From positions 7,933,432 to 7,997,431 of the forward strand of contig CP099846.1 of NCBI GenBank assembly GCA_030062745.1: DNA of 64,000 bases, written 5' to 3'. A model generated the notes under the pieces. It had not been told where the DNA came from, searched no databases, and saw nothing but the letters and a program-made list of their open reading frames with translations. Source of the DNA: Capitulum mitella. Taxonomy: Eukaryota > Arthropoda > Thecostraca > Pollicipedomorpha > Pollicipedidae. Position numbers and translations under genes: made by a program. Shown here in pieces: positions 1 to 12,017 of the stretch. Numbering within the stretch: the stretch's first letter is position 1; each line of letters opens with the position of its first letter.

Positions 1-48
1 TGGCAGGCGCGTGCCAGGAACTCGTTGTTGAGGCTGGCGCCGCCCAGC
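1..48 (-). CDS. Asx: Asx exon, C-terminal part of DEUBAD domain (truncated by window edge)
   Basis: On the minus strand the acceptor CCTCAG ends at 49. The exon enters with one base that completes the split Lys codon from the upstream exon, then reads LGGASLNNEFLARAC. This matches the SALNNEFF block of ASXL proteins. The exon is cut by the start of the window. Confidence 0.8.
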
Positions 49-1530
49 CTGAGGACGGACGGGCCGGCGGTCAGCCATCTGATGATCGGCCGCCAGCTGC
101 CGGCGGCAGTCGCCAGAACGGTGCCGAGCCCTCAGGGCACACGCATCCGACCCCTCGCCAGGCGCCGACAGCCCGGAGACAGTGTGGCTACACGGCGGTC
201 TCATCTGCAGCGCTCAGACCGGCAATTCTAGCGCCCGTTCAGGACCGCTTTCGACCGCGGCCCCGTGTCCGGGCCGGTCGGGCGCGGCCGCGGTCGGCCT
301 GACCGAGCGCCGGCCGGCCGGCGACGGGACTCACTTCATGGTGCCGTCCGAGCCACTCGGCCCGTCCGCGTCCGGCAGCATCCTGGCCAGCTGCAGCTGG
401 TACAGCGACGGCAGCCGGCAGAACGCCGACCGACTCAGCAGCGACTTCACCTGGCGGCCGCAGGCAGAGCGACCGTCAGACCCGCCGAGGACCGCCACAG
501 CACAACACGGCACAACAAAGTACAGTCCAGCACGGCGCGGCACACCGCAGCTCCGCACAGACAGACAGCGGTGTCACCGTTGTTTCAACGACGACTAAAT
601 CGTCTCATTCGACGCCTGAATGTTTTCGATCATCGTACTCTAAATTTTATCCCCGGAACAATGAACAGAATCTCAGTCTTTCAACTAACGAGATCGTCTC
701 TAGGAAAAGCGCACCCAAAGCCCACCAAACGCGCACCAACCAGGCCCCCTGGCATGTACAGCCATTCTGTCAGACGATAACCATAAGACGTCTCACGTCG
801 CGCAGGTCGTCTGCCGGCCAGCCGCCGCTGCCTGCTCACCTGGACCCGGGTCAGGATGCTGTCCGGCGTCTCCAAGTCGATGACGCCCTCCTGGGTCTGC
901 TTCAGCTGGGCAGCGTTGGATAGTTTGCGGGCGCGACGCGGCCGGGGCCGGCGGCCCAACGTGCGCAGGATCTGCTGCATCTTGGAGGTGGTCTCGGCCC
1001 CGGCCGGCGTCCTGATCACCAGCGGCTCACCGCCCGCCGCTGCCCGGTCACAGTTACCGTCAGACAGGGGATCACCAGCGGCCCACCGCCGACCACTGCC
1101 CGGTCACAGTTACCGTCAGACAGGGGACCACCAGCGGCACACCGCCGACCACTGCCCGGTCACAGTTACCGTCACACACCGGAGACTGACCAGAACACAG
1201 ACTTACAAGGGATCACCAGCGGCTCACCGCCGACCGCTGCCGAGTCAGGAGCACAGTCAGCAACACTGGAGACTGACCGGAACACAGACTTAAAGGAGAT
1301 CTCCAGCGGCTCACCACCGGCCGCTGCCGGGTCAGGAGCACAGTCAGACACACTGGAGACTAACCGGAACACAGACGTAAAGGGGATCTCCAGCGGCTCG
1401 CCGCGCATTTACACTAGTCCGCCTACGTCAGAACTACGTCAACAATACGATCGGTCCTGCCGGTTCATACCACCACAAAGTGACCTAGCGTGGTCCGGCT
1501 GTGGGTGGCGGGCAGGCGTACCCGAGTTGT

Positions 1531-1564
<34 letters not shown>

Positions 1565-1700
1565 CGAAGCCGGCGCGGCGGCCGTCTGGCCGGGCTGCAG
1601 CTGGCGCAGGCCGAGCGGCGCCGGCCCGGCCGTCACGGCCGACTCCTGGCCGGTGACGCGGCGGCGCCGCTTCTCCGGCAGCCGCGGCTCGGTCTCCATC
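1..1700 (-). CDS. Asx: Asx/ASXL (Additional sex combs) homologue, partial gene, four exons
   Basis: Minus-strand gene reconstructed as exons 1522-1700, 840-1039, 335-450 and 1-48, continuing beyond the left edge. All three junctions have GT-AG ends and compatible phases (1, 0 and 2). The joined product carries LSNAAQLKQTQEGVIDLETP and then DSIL, a hallmark of Asx proteins, followed by the helical DEUBAD (ASXH) region (SLLSRSAFCRLPSLYQLQL, LARMLPDADGPSGSDGTM) and LGGASLNNEFLARA, which parallels the ASXL block after its GTDG motif. In known family members the DEUBAD domain binds and activates the BAP1/Calypso deubiquitinase (PR-DUB), which removes ubiquitin from histone H2A in the nucleus. Family identity is firm. 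Upstream exons, including any HARE-HTH domain, were not found in the window and could lie far to the right in long introns. The C-terminal PHD finger lies outside. Confidence 0.85.
335..450 (-). CDS. Asx: Asx exon, DEUBAD core
   Basis: This exon holds 38 codons plus two bases. It starts at GTGAAGTCG after a CCAG acceptor and ends ATGAA before the donor GTGAGT (329-334). It encodes SLLSRSAFCRLPSLYQLQLA and then RMLPDADGPSGSDGTM. The leucine-rich helix and the LLPxxD...GxDG pattern match the ASXL DEUBAD domain, the part that contacts BAP1/Calypso. Confidence 0.85.
840..1039 (-). CDS. Asx: Asx exon with IDLETPDSIL motif, start of DEUBAD
   Basis: The donor GTGAGC follows CAG at 840 (phase 0). 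I place the acceptor at 1040-1041 (GGGCAG), because entering there with two bases matches the phase-1 end of exon 1522-1700 and leaves the frame open. The alternative AG at 1012-1013 would need a phase-2 upstream exon. The product reads VIRTPAGAETTSKMQQILRT, a basic stretch (GRRPRPRRARK), then LSNAAQLKQTQEGVIDLETP. The acceptor region and the first bases of this exon are tandemly repeated upstream; see the repeat at 1012-1406. Confidence 0.8.
1012..1406 (-). repeat. Acceptor-bearing tandem repeat upstream of Asx exon 840-1039
   Basis: Five tandem units plus a partial one. Analogues of the exon start lie at 1039 (real), 1095, 1151, 1236 and 1323, so the unit is 56 bp and then about 86 bp. On the minus strand each unit carries GG(G)CAG or CGGCAG followed by a copy of the exon start (GGTGAGCCGCTGG-like). 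The intronic array thus repeats the 3' splice site together with the first exon bases. Confidence 0.85.
1522..1700 (-). CDS. Asx: Asx upstream exon with polyalanine tract
   Basis: Acceptor GACAG, then G-ATG-GAG, and a donor GTACGC at 1516-1521 after AACTCGG (phase 1). It encodes METEPRLPEKRRRRVTGQ, a basic, possibly nuclear-localising stretch, and ends in a run of about eleven alanines from a (GCC)n trinucleotide tract followed by NNS. It has no recognisable domain. Assignment rests on position, open frame and a phase match to exon 840-1039. The polyalanine tract may vary in length between individuals. Confidence 0.6.
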
Positions 1701-1729
1701 CTGTCGACCGCCGGGACACACCGTCAGAT

Positions 1730-1965
1730 TGGGTCAGGTCAGAGCAGGCCGCGTCAGACTTCCGGCAGCCGCCTCTGGGGACAGGATTCTGCCGGTCGTC
1801 AATACAAGAGGTCAGGTCAAGTCAGGTCGGGTAGAGTCAAGTCAGGTCAGACAGTCAACAGCTGGGAACAAGGCCGGGTCAGGCCGGGTCAAAACAATGG
1901 CAAAACAAGGTCGGGTCAAAACAATGGCTGGAAACTGAGCTGGATCAGGTCAGACCAGGTCCGGA
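1730..1965. repeat. Degenerate GGTCA/GGTCAGGTCA short repeat
   Basis: A simple-sequence stretch built of GGTCA, GTCAG and GGGTCAAAACAATGG words. It lies immediately upstream (minus-strand sense) of Asx exon 1522-1700. On the minus strand it reads as repeated CTGAC/CTTGAC, which resemble branch-point sequences. Confidence 0.7.
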
Positions 1966-4900
1966 AAACGGCCCATTAGAGCCGGATAAAGTAAACCCCA
2001 CGACTGGGAGCAGGGTGAATAGCGAGACAGCCCAATCGTCGTGAAACCTGATTTTCCTGGATGCCAACGGCCGCTAGGCCCACATACTGTTCTTGTCATC
2101 CATCAGACCTGCATAATGGGGTTCAGATCGTCTGCAATTCTTCTCTGAGACCTTTGCATGTCGTGCATCCTCAATGAAGACGCTTTCAAGAACAAGAAAC
2201 GTGCGAGTAACAATAAGACGACTTTAACAGAAGAGGTTCTTTTCTTAGCGAACGAAATGAAATTCCTCTCGTACAAGTCTGATAAATTCCAATTTCTATT
2301 CTGATAAGCAACAAAGGAAAATAAATCTTATGAGCAAAATTTAAGAATGCATTCCCAAATTTGGAGGTAAACACAATGCGTGTTTCTCCGCAGCTCTCTA
2401 CAAAGCCACTTACTGGCGGTAGCCCTAGTCTGTACCATCTCAAAATAAGATCCTCTGATGAACAGCTATGCTCCAATACAGATACATTTGTTGCAATGCT
2501 GGGTTTTCTGTGTATCTGAGAAAAAGAGCTGGCAATGACTGACTTTCCAAATGACGTCAGTGAAGGAAAAATGATGTCATCCACTGAAACTTCAGAAGAC
2601 AACTTCAGATATTCCGGTCCTGCATTTTCAAACATGACTGCCAACCTAATGAACAAATTACCACACCAAGCTGCCTAGGGAAGTGCCTCAAACCAGCTCA
2701 ACAGGAAATCTGACGACCCGAGTTTTAGTGAGGCACAATGACTGACGAGCTGAACACCGCCACTGCTAGCCTCCCCCCCCCCATGCGAGTAGGGAGAGGC
2801 TCATTCAGTCCCCGATACCATTATCTATGCAGTTCCGGAATGGCACGGAGTAGCAACACGACTCTGGGTAGTTGGGTTCCATTACATTTCTCATATTTTA
2901 GCACTATCACATTATCGAATCACGTCAGGCCACGGAGATGTGAGGTCACCTTTAAAGGTACGTCTTGTAACATTGCCATTTTTGCTTATGCAACCAGTGT
3001 TTGTTCAACGAAAAGTGAAAGCCTTTCTCCCACCTAAGCTGAGATATTCCTGAAGGCATTTCCACTTTTAAGGTCAAGTACCCAAAACCTAACCTAAGTT
3101 GTCCATTTGGCCTAGCCATGGGCCGCCCTGTGTTGGTATGATATGAGCACTATAAAACCTTTGCCAAACATTCCCAGACATCAACAGTAATCGAATGTTG
3201 CCCAATCACACCAGAAGCAAAGAATGCCCATTCTGGCCGTGCTGGCCAAGCTTAATCCGGAATACAGCGTTAACCGTAAGAGGCGCAAAGAAAAGCCTGG
3301 CCTTTATTGTGGAACACAGGAGCCCTTACATGACGTTTCCCCGTCCACTTAATAACCCTTCATTTCGGGGAACGAGCGGGGCCGAATCAGCCCCCAGGTT
3401 GGCCAAATTAGTAAAAATACTGTGCAAGGCGACGGCGATATTTCAATCAGATCAGGGCAAACAAAACCTGGCATAATTCTACTTATTACCCAAAAACCTA
3501 AAAGTTCATCTACACATAATGACAACCATTTGAAAGCATATCATTTTTTAAGATAAATTAGGTCTATTAATAAGCATCTTGCTGGCTGGGTGTTGACATT
3601 CACCCCCCCTCCCAGCTTTTTCAAACATTACACGATAACGAGCAAACGCAGCACCACGAAATTTGGAGTACCTTTGCCTTGGACATTTCTGCCCTCTCTG
3701 CAACCTTTATCCTTAGTCGGGTCAAGCCTCTGACCTACGTCAAAATTTTTTGAGTAAAGGTACCCAAGTAATGCTTTACAAATGGACATCTTGCCAGGAA
3801 CTACAGATGTTATTTCAGAATTTTTGGAAACTGCTGGTCACTGACCTGAGGGTGAGTCAATTTTCGATGCATTTTTCCTTTTTGACAGAAACAATTCATC
3901 CAACTTTCAGGGTGTGAAAAGAAAGAAACTACAAATACGCAATACATAAACACGTATCACTAACTTCGGGTCAGTGACCTTGGGTCACGTTACGAAAAAC
4001 TTCGCTTCAGTACACAAGCTGAGAGAAATCAGTCACGAAGAGTGTTTACTGAACATGGACGTGGAAAAAGCCATTTCTTTAATAAACGCTAGGACAAAAC
4101 GACGACCACCTATGGTCTGAATCGCGGACTTCAGTGACCTGGGGTCAACAATGATCATAATCTTTTTGCATATGAGGTGGTGTACACCAAAGCTGACGGC
4201 ACGACTGCAGCTGTCATCAGCATACGCCGGCTGGCTCAGATGGTTCCAATGGTCTGAAGACCTGAGGACGTCAAAAGCGACTGCCGCCCAATGCGCTCGG
4301 CCAGCGTTGGCACCTGCGCTGGGCAGAGCGCATTAGCGCATATTTCACCCGTCAGTGCCGCATACATATTGAAAAAAGCCGAAATGACGGCATACTTAAG
4401 TGCAAGTGTGAACTATTTTCCTCCGAATTACGCCTTTAGTTTCTTCCTTTTGACCAACGGTTGTTGAGAAACAAAGTGTTTTCCAATCTACAGCAAAAGC
4501 CTCCAAACAGCAGATATAACACATAAAATGCTTGAATATTCGCAAAAAAGAATCCAACGTCAGGTTCTAATTGTGTCAAATTTTCCAACGATATGTTTAT
4601 TTTTATCGTGCGAAAAACTGTTTGTGAGTCAGAGGGGTGGCTGTCAACAACGCCCCAGCAGGGCGTGCACGACGACGAATGACGGCCGGGCACAGCTTAA
4701 CGCACAATACCAAGCACGACATTGTCACACTGAAACGCCATTCACAAAATCTACCCCTTCCACAGCGCCATGTTGATGATAAGGAAACTTCCACTCTGTT
4801 AGACTTCTGATACGCAGACTTCATTGGTATGAAAAATGTCACTGATAACGTTTTTGGCAATGATTTTACTGACAGGCATCTTAAGATTTTACAAACTGAT

Positions 4901-5048
4901 CAACAAAAACTTACGGCCAGCCCTCCCTTCAAACAAGGCGGGTGTTAGTCACGATGATGGTACAGACAGTATCCGTTTTTACGATGGGGTCTATCTACTG
5001 GTAATGCCCCCCACTATGGCCTATATGTTCCATTATATGACGATATAC
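1966..5048. other. No gene seen
   Basis: Non-coding in all six frames as far as I can judge. Open frames are short, without recognisable motifs or paired splice sites. It could be the 5' intron of Asx. Several GTGACCT/GGGTCA words occur at about 3840-4150. No RNA gene was recognised. Confidence 0.6.
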
Positions 5049-5052
5049 ATAT

Positions 5053-5117
<65 letters not shown>
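5049..5117. repeat. (TA)n microsatellite
   Basis: A nearly pure TA dinucleotide run with one extra A, flanked by ACATGCATGCAT. Confidence 0.95.
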
Positions 5118-5120
<3 letters not shown>

Positions 5121-8100
5121 GCATGCATTTCATCATTACTCTGACGAAAGGTTAATAAGGCAAGGTTGTGCAGAGCACATACTATACACAGCAGATGACT
5201 ACAGGATACATATTAGAAGGGTACTTTGTATGTAACAGTAGTGGGGCTTCTCTGATTTGATACGTGATGACACTTGTTGCAAGTTTATAAACTGTACCTT
5301 AGAATCCCGAATCCTGTACAGAAGCATCACGTACGAACTTAACTTATTTCAATTCTATTTATAAACTACTTCGAAGTACTCCGCACAATGCACCTCGTCG
5401 TTCCACATTACTACAGGTTCTAATCGTGTTCGGCTGTTGTTTGTTGTAAGTACGGTCGCACAGCCTCCTGGGCCCAAGCATCCATGACTGAGCCAAGCCT
5501 TGTGTCTCGTCAGGTGTCACTCAATCGTCTGGCAGCGTCGAAATTCGACCCTGTTCTCATCGCGCTCGACAGCTGCCAATCCTCCTGTTGTATTGGCTGC
5601 GCCAGCGCCGCGGCGTCACAGGCCTCCGAGCGGTCTCCGGCCGGAGCCTGGGAGTCCGCCCGGAGGCCTCCCCGTCTCCCGGCTCCGCTGCATTCACCCT
5701 CTGGCGTTCACCCGCCTTGTACCGCCAGAGTTTCCAGCTTCCAAGGGACGGCCTCTGACCCGCGCTACAACACGTACGAATCTGAATGGCCCTCACATAA
5801 AACACACGTAATACGGCATCACTTGAAAAGGCCTATCCTTGCTGTCCATAACCAAAACTGACCATGACCCACATTCAGTGTCAAACACTGGTGGAATATG
5901 GTATTATGTGTCTAAGTATTACATCATGAGTTATGATATATTACTGTTTAAAATGCACCATACTCTTCTAAAATCAAGCACTCCCATTGGGTTTGGAAAA
6001 AACACTTCATTCCTGAGCCTTGTGAGCAACTCCCACTCTGAACAAGGTGTGTGGTAAAATTCCATGGAACTGCTTTGAGGTTCTGTAAATTCTCCACAAC
6101 ACCTCCAAAACACTACACAACATGAGTGGTGTGCAGAGTTTAAATGGAGGGACATGTCCACTGAAGATGCTGAAGAGTGAGAGTGACCTCAAACATCTGC
6201 AAGCAAAAAAATGCTGAAAATGACTGTGATGCAATTTTGCATTTTATGGTGCTTGTTATACAACTTCTGAAATATTCTAAATAATTCCAACTGTTGCAGG
6301 CCCTAAACTGAACTTAGCTGAATTCTTAGCACCTACTCATGTGCATCAAATTCAATTTACATGGTTCCCTAAATCAAACTGCATCTATATTTGTGGTTTC
6401 AATGTGTCATTTCACAATTAAAACAAGTTAAAGTTCCAAGTGCAGAGAACAAGGATTTCTGTTATTATGCACAAAATCCACATGTGATGAACATGCCAAC
6501 ACACAGCAGCACTGTTTCACAGGAAAATTCGGCAAACAGAGAAGGAAAACTGGCAGTCTGTAGTAGGGGTAATAATAGAGGAGGGGCAGGATTTGCTGTC
6601 ATTCAGGTAAATTAGGCCAGACAGGGTTAAATTAGGTCAGGATATGCTAGGTCAGGTTAGGTTAGGTTCCAACTACATTAACTCTGCATGCAGAACACAG
6701 AGCAAAATGCATGCTTTATGTGGCTGGATGAGGTGTAGTACTGAATACAGGTTATTGAGGCACAGTTAGTTCTGGAATAACCATCATCCTGAGTTCTTGT
6801 CATGTTATCTGCACTGTGTGACCTGTTTGTGTTTTGCAGACTGGATCCTGTTAATGGCAACAAAGACTTCCTGCTCTCCTATCATATTCTGGCAAATCCA
6901 TGTACCAATGCTATCCTCATTTCATGACATCAACAAGAAAATCAAAGATGTTTCTCTTTCTTCATTATCAAGTCATTTTTACTGTTTTCTTGACAAAACA
7001 GCATTGCTAAAATTCACTAAAATGATAATCTGCTAATATTCCAGGTATACCTGTAGCACTGTGAAATATCAAGAAACAAAGGTTTTGATGTTTTTGATGT
7101 TTTTTTCTCAAAAAAGAAAGGGAATATATGAAACCAGTAATGTTTCGCCTGTCAGTAAATGTCTCGACCACCAAACTATCAAGTTTCCAAATACTGCTTT
7201 ACCTAAGAAGTATACAGAAATAACCATTAAGTAATTTTGTAGTTATACATCTTGGTAAAAAATATTCTGCCTTCTGGCTTTCTACTTGTATTACAAGTGT
7301 ACTAGGAAGCAAGACTGGAAATCCAGTTTTATTCTTGCTGAGGATAACTCTCTGAGCATACAAATTTTCAAAACCATACAAGTAAAAAATATGGTTCCAA
7401 TTTGGCACTCTTCATCAAAGCTAGTGAAGCATCAGAAATGCTTCTTCCCAGATGCAGAGAACCATTTGATTGCAGACTTGTTGGAATACATATAATGAAG
7501 GTTTTTGATACAGGTACTAGAGTGGGGTTATGGAATACAAAATGCTTCTTGAGCATAAGTGGCACACAGCAACAAGATACCCTGCTCCAATAAATATGAC
7601 ACTTTCCCATACTGCCAAAAATCAAATAATAATAAAGATGACTATATGAACCAATGCAAAATGTGCTTTGTACAGTATGTAAGCACTGTATATACAGTAA
7701 CCACATACTTCCAAAACTTTGATAATATGCAAATGAGTAAAACTGTTCATATGGACTCACATAAGTGTAGTCAAGTTGGGAGAACAAAATCATGTTGCAG
7801 CAAGCAACTTTGGTCAGCATGCAACAACACATTTCACACAAATAATGCATATCAAAAGAACATACCTGTAAAGCGTTTTCCCTCAGCCTGATTCCAATGC
7901 ACTGCTCATCTTCCATACATATCCGAACATTTGGGTTCGAATTCGTCGATAAGAATCAGTTCCCAGTAACGCTACTGACACTGTGCCCAAATATGAATCG
8001 CTGATACACAACGGGGAAAACTTTAAAATACTTGCATAGACGGCTCATCACACGAACGGCATGTATCGCCAGGTTTAAAACACTGCAGTGAAACCTGTTT

Positions 8101-10715
8101 TCGTAATCAGCTACGAAATGTGCCACGCTAAATAAACAACAAAACTCTACACACGGCCCACGCCATCTTGAATTTCCACGAATGTGTCCGTTGAACATTA
8201 CAAAGAATGTCGCTAGATGGCAGGACAAAACATATGGTATATCTATTTTTGTACATTGATGCTTCGCTTTTTTCAGGCACTGAAGAAATAAGGCCATGTT
8301 GGGGCCATGAAGATTTGTTTTCTAGAGAACGAAACGCAGATCAAGGTGAGTTTTGTCATCTTTTACTTAGAACTAATTATACTGTTTGATAAATGCGTCG
8401 GTGGCTGGATTATCATGCTCGTGGGTCTTCTGCGTTCGAAACATCTTTTACAGAAGTATGATACCGTACTTCATTTTCCATCCTCTTCGTTTGTTTACAT
8501 TCGCACGCAACTCACCGCATCCCATACAGTGAGTGTCAGAAGTAGGAGGGTGTGTTGGATTGTTTAGGACAACGAGATAGTTCATTCTAAATTTCTCATA
8601 CCCAAATGACATTGTTGATGCACTCATATTGGATCTATTGTGAATAAGCTGACGCGTGCCGCGTGTTTTTGATTGTCGGTAAGCGTCGTAAGCTCATGGG
8701 GGTGCATGCCCCATGGCCAAGCAGTTAATGAAGCATTCTTTTTGGTTAGGAAATGTGAGGTAAGACCAAATGTAAGGCACTGCATAAGGCATAAGGGCAT
8801 TGGAATGAGAGATTGGGGCACTTTAAGTGGGAAGTTATGAACTGGATTTGTCCCATGGTCATGTGCAATAAGTTGTTTCCTGCAAGCGCTAGGTTATCTT
8901 CCTTACAAGATATTTCCTGTCTTCTGTTAGGACAGTCTGCTATTCATTCATTTAATCCAACAAGGTAGCAGTCCTGATATGCAGTAGAGCACATTTCCAG
9001 AGTTAGGCACAATCTATCTATAACTCAATTGTTTCATCACAACACCATAGGATTAATGTTAACTTATCAGATTAATTATCAGATTAGGATTAATGTTAAC
9101 TTATCAGAATTGTTGGCCAGGTGCTCTTGCACCCCTCCCCCCCATTTCCACAGTTCCTGTCAGTCTTGGGAGTAATCTGAAAGTTATTTCAGAGAAGCTT
9201 TTAAAAATTTTGAAGTATGAGCCTTAAAATTAGGGTAGCATAGTCAACCTTTGGACCAATCATTGTGTTTTGGAGTGGCAATTTTGATATATGCATGTGC
9301 TAAATTATATTCTTTCAGAAGAAACATTAGACATCCAGCAGCTACATCATGAGCTTTATTTGTCTCAGTAGCATCATATGTGTTTCATTTTTACTGTAAA
9401 AACAGTTTTTGTGAATTTTGAAAATACAGTGACTGAGAGTGGAGTTGGGAACCATGTGACAGGGAAAGGCTAGGCTTTTTACATTTTGCCTCTGGTGGAA
9501 TAGTTTCCCCTCCCCAACTGAGTCTGTCCCAGTTGTCCTGTTGATGCTAATGACATGGTCCACATGCTGTTGTAGTATCATTTGGTACTTTTACAATGTC
9601 CCATATCCTTTTAAATGGATTGTGAGCATAATTGTGCATGGCTTATATTTCAGGAGACAGCAGTTTAAGATGTTTTGAAGAATTGCACATTCATCATCAC
9701 TGTTATAGCTGTTCTTTGGCAGTGTTACCATAAGCTGGGCAATGCAGTATGAGGAACATTGCTACTATAAATATTTCTTGGCATTTCATTGTTTTTGGAG
9801 GCTTAAAAATGACTAATGCCAGCATGTTGTTAGGTATGTGTGGCTACCTAAAGCCATGCATGAAGTTTATGAATGTCAAATTGCTTTTTTATATTCCAAT
9901 AGTGACTTAACACCAAAAACATGAAGGCCAAAATTTTATTAAGCGATCCAGAATATGTCCAGTGGCATTATCTGTCTTGAATTTGCCTTACACAGTGTAC
10001 ATTTTTTTTTTAACTTGGTCTGAATGGTTTTACAGGGTGATGTTAGGGATCAGAACCTGTGCTAAGAAGAACATTTTGCATAGTTCCTGATCCCAGAACC
10101 GAGTTAGGCATTTCCAGGTAACCCATGATTTTGTTTTTAAAGTATGAAGTGCAGCCAAGGATACAACAGTACCTGCAATAGTCAGCTTGACCCTATGTGG
10201 GTAAGTTGCCAGCTGAACCAGGGGCCAAATATTGATTGCCAGGGTGACTTAAAGTGGTCTTGCCAGGATGGGGAGACCAGCACTCAACATGCTGTGCACA
10301 TGAGCTGACTTACTAAACATCTAAGATCTGTTGATCTAAAATCTAATCTAATCCAAGATGAAATTTAAAGATCTATTTACTAAAGATCTAAAGTGGCCTA
10401 GCTTTGTCTTAGGTACACACAGTGGTACACACCATAGGTACATGCCCTTTGGTACACACCTTCTTAAACAAATGAACAACAAACTGTCATAACAATAGAT
10501 AGGAGACATCTTATAAGATAACCTAGTGGTTATAGGGAACAGTTTATTGCACATGAACTTGGGACAAATCCAGTCCACAACTTTACCACTGGGGGCTGTT
10601 CCTTCACAACATAATTGCTTTTGTGCTGTATTTGTGTTGTATCTGGTAGTAACTGTGAAAGACAAAATATGTGAGTTCCAGCTGCTCTAACACTGAGTAC
10701 TGCTGACACTCGTAC
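5118..10715. other. No supportable gene; AT-rich stretch
   Basis: AT-rich sequence with only short or compositionally unlikely frames. The 182-codon minus frame at 7368-7916 is cysteine- and tyrosine-rich and not a recognisable protein. Its first 17 codons end at a good donor and are noted as a weak exon candidate in the findings. GGTTAGGTTAGG at about 6656-6668 is a short telomere-like (TTAGG) run of the kind common in arthropod DNA. Confidence 0.5.
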
Positions 10716-10716
10716 A

Positions 10717-10740
10717 CACGCACGCACGCACGCACGCACT
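10717..10740. repeat. (GCAC)n microsatellite
   Basis: Six tandem CGCA/GCAC units. Confidence 0.9.
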
Positions 10741-10879
10741 GTAGGTGCATCTGTTTAGCATGCTTGTTATCTCTTGTCAAGTGGAAGATATCATAGAGCT
10801 CCCTCATTACTGTACTCCACATAGCAGATCATCAAAGCATGTGTGGTGGCTGACACATGTGAGGCATCAGCGGATGTGT

Positions 10880-11420
10880 CGGTGCACCCAGATCGACCCT
10901 GCGGTCGATGCCGGTTGTATCGGGGCGGGGCGGCGGGCGGCGGCCGTGAGTGGCTCGGCCCGGCCGGCCAGTCGGTGGCGGCGCCCCGTCGCGGATGGAC
11001 GCCGCGTCCGGCCGCCGTGACACTGCCGGCTGTCACCTCTGCGGGCTCGTTATCTCCCGTTCTCCGCGCTCCTCCGCCGCCTGCGTCACCGTGACGCTGC
11101 CGGCCGTCGCCTCTGCGGGCTCGTTATCCCCCGTTATCCGCGCTCCTCCGCCGCCTGCGCCGGCTGCTCGATCACGTCGCCCCCTGGCCGGGCTCTGGTA
11201 CCGCCGAGTACCGCAGGAACGGCTGTCCTGCTGAGCCGGCTCTCTTCCCCTGTTGTCGCTGGACGGGGCGGGCGAATTCGCCCGCGTGAGCTCGCCGCTG
11301 TGAGAGTGACGCAGGCAGAATGTGAGATTGATGATTTGGTCGTCTGGGCGCCGCTTGACGTGGGCAGTGTTGGCTAGAGGTGACTGCTCGGCGTTCGCGG
11401 GACATGCTGCAGTTGAGGAA
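10880..11420. promoter_or_regulatory. CpG-rich block upstream of the kinase gene, candidate promoter
   Basis: An abrupt switch from AT-rich DNA to very GC- and CpG-rich DNA about 0.5-1 kb before the first kinase coding exon. It includes a two-copy tandem repeat of about 69 bp (11021-11160, sharing CTCTGCGGGCTCGTTATC). No TATA box was identified. Promoter function is inferred from composition and position only. Confidence 0.4.
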
Positions 11421-11904
11421 CAGGTCAGTTGACGTCAGCCCTGCCTTGCTGTCTCCAGACTGTGGTTCTGTTCACCCTGATATCTCTCAGGCGTCAGTCG
11501 TGCTCTCCAGGCTCTCATAGTTACCACACATTAGGAACTGTGTCCCGTGCGCCGGCCAGTATGCCGAAAACGCATCCATCTCGCTTTGTTTTGCTCTTGT
11601 CATCGGTGCCACTTGTTAACCCGATGGTATGCTTTGCACTGTCGTACCAACCTCCTTTCATAGTCAGCGTCCGGCAGCCTGACCCAACCGAGACCATATA
11701 GTCATGGACCTAATGTTTCTTCCCTGCGATCAGTTACCACAGCTGGGGAGCCCAAGATGCAGGCCGGCCGGAGGAAGGTGGCCGGAGGCGTTCGTCGTGA
11801 CCTTCATTAAAACGTTTGAGTCCGTTTCGGTGTTGCGGGGGTCACCATGGCCATGAGTTGTTCTCAGCGGGCCTTCCTCACCTGCCGCAGGCGTCAGGGC
11901 CACC

Positions 11905-12017
11905 ATGACTGAGACGATGGACCGGTACGTGACCATCGGCCGTCTGGGGGACGGCACCTACGGCTCGGTGGTGCTCGGACAGCGCGTGGACACCGGCGAG
12001 AAGGTGGCCATCAAGAG
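11905..12017 (+). CDS. Kinase alternative first coding exon 1a
   Basis: The start GCCACCATGA is an excellent initiation context. A possible 5'-UTR acceptor (CCGCAG) lies 15 bp upstream at 11889-11890. The exon encodes [20 protein letters not shown] and ends at GEKVAIK plus AG before the donor GTGGGT (phase 2). The wording [18 protein letters not shown] matches MAK/CILK1 start exons most closely, so this is probably the canonical start. Confidence 0.9.

Noticed and set aside
1012..1014. AG at the Asx exon's GATCAG as the acceptor
   Set aside because: It would need an upstream exon ending in phase 2, whereas the only upstream exon seen ends in phase 1. The GGGCAG at 1040 fits, so I prefer it while noting the alternative.
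6650..6668. TTAGG-type telomere repeat
   Set aside because: Only about three units. It is consistent with arthropod DNA but too short to call an interstitial telomere.
7368..7916. 182-codon minus-strand frame
   Set aside because: Cys/Tyr-rich translation of AT-rich DNA without known motifs. Only its first 17 codons have a splice-like boundary.
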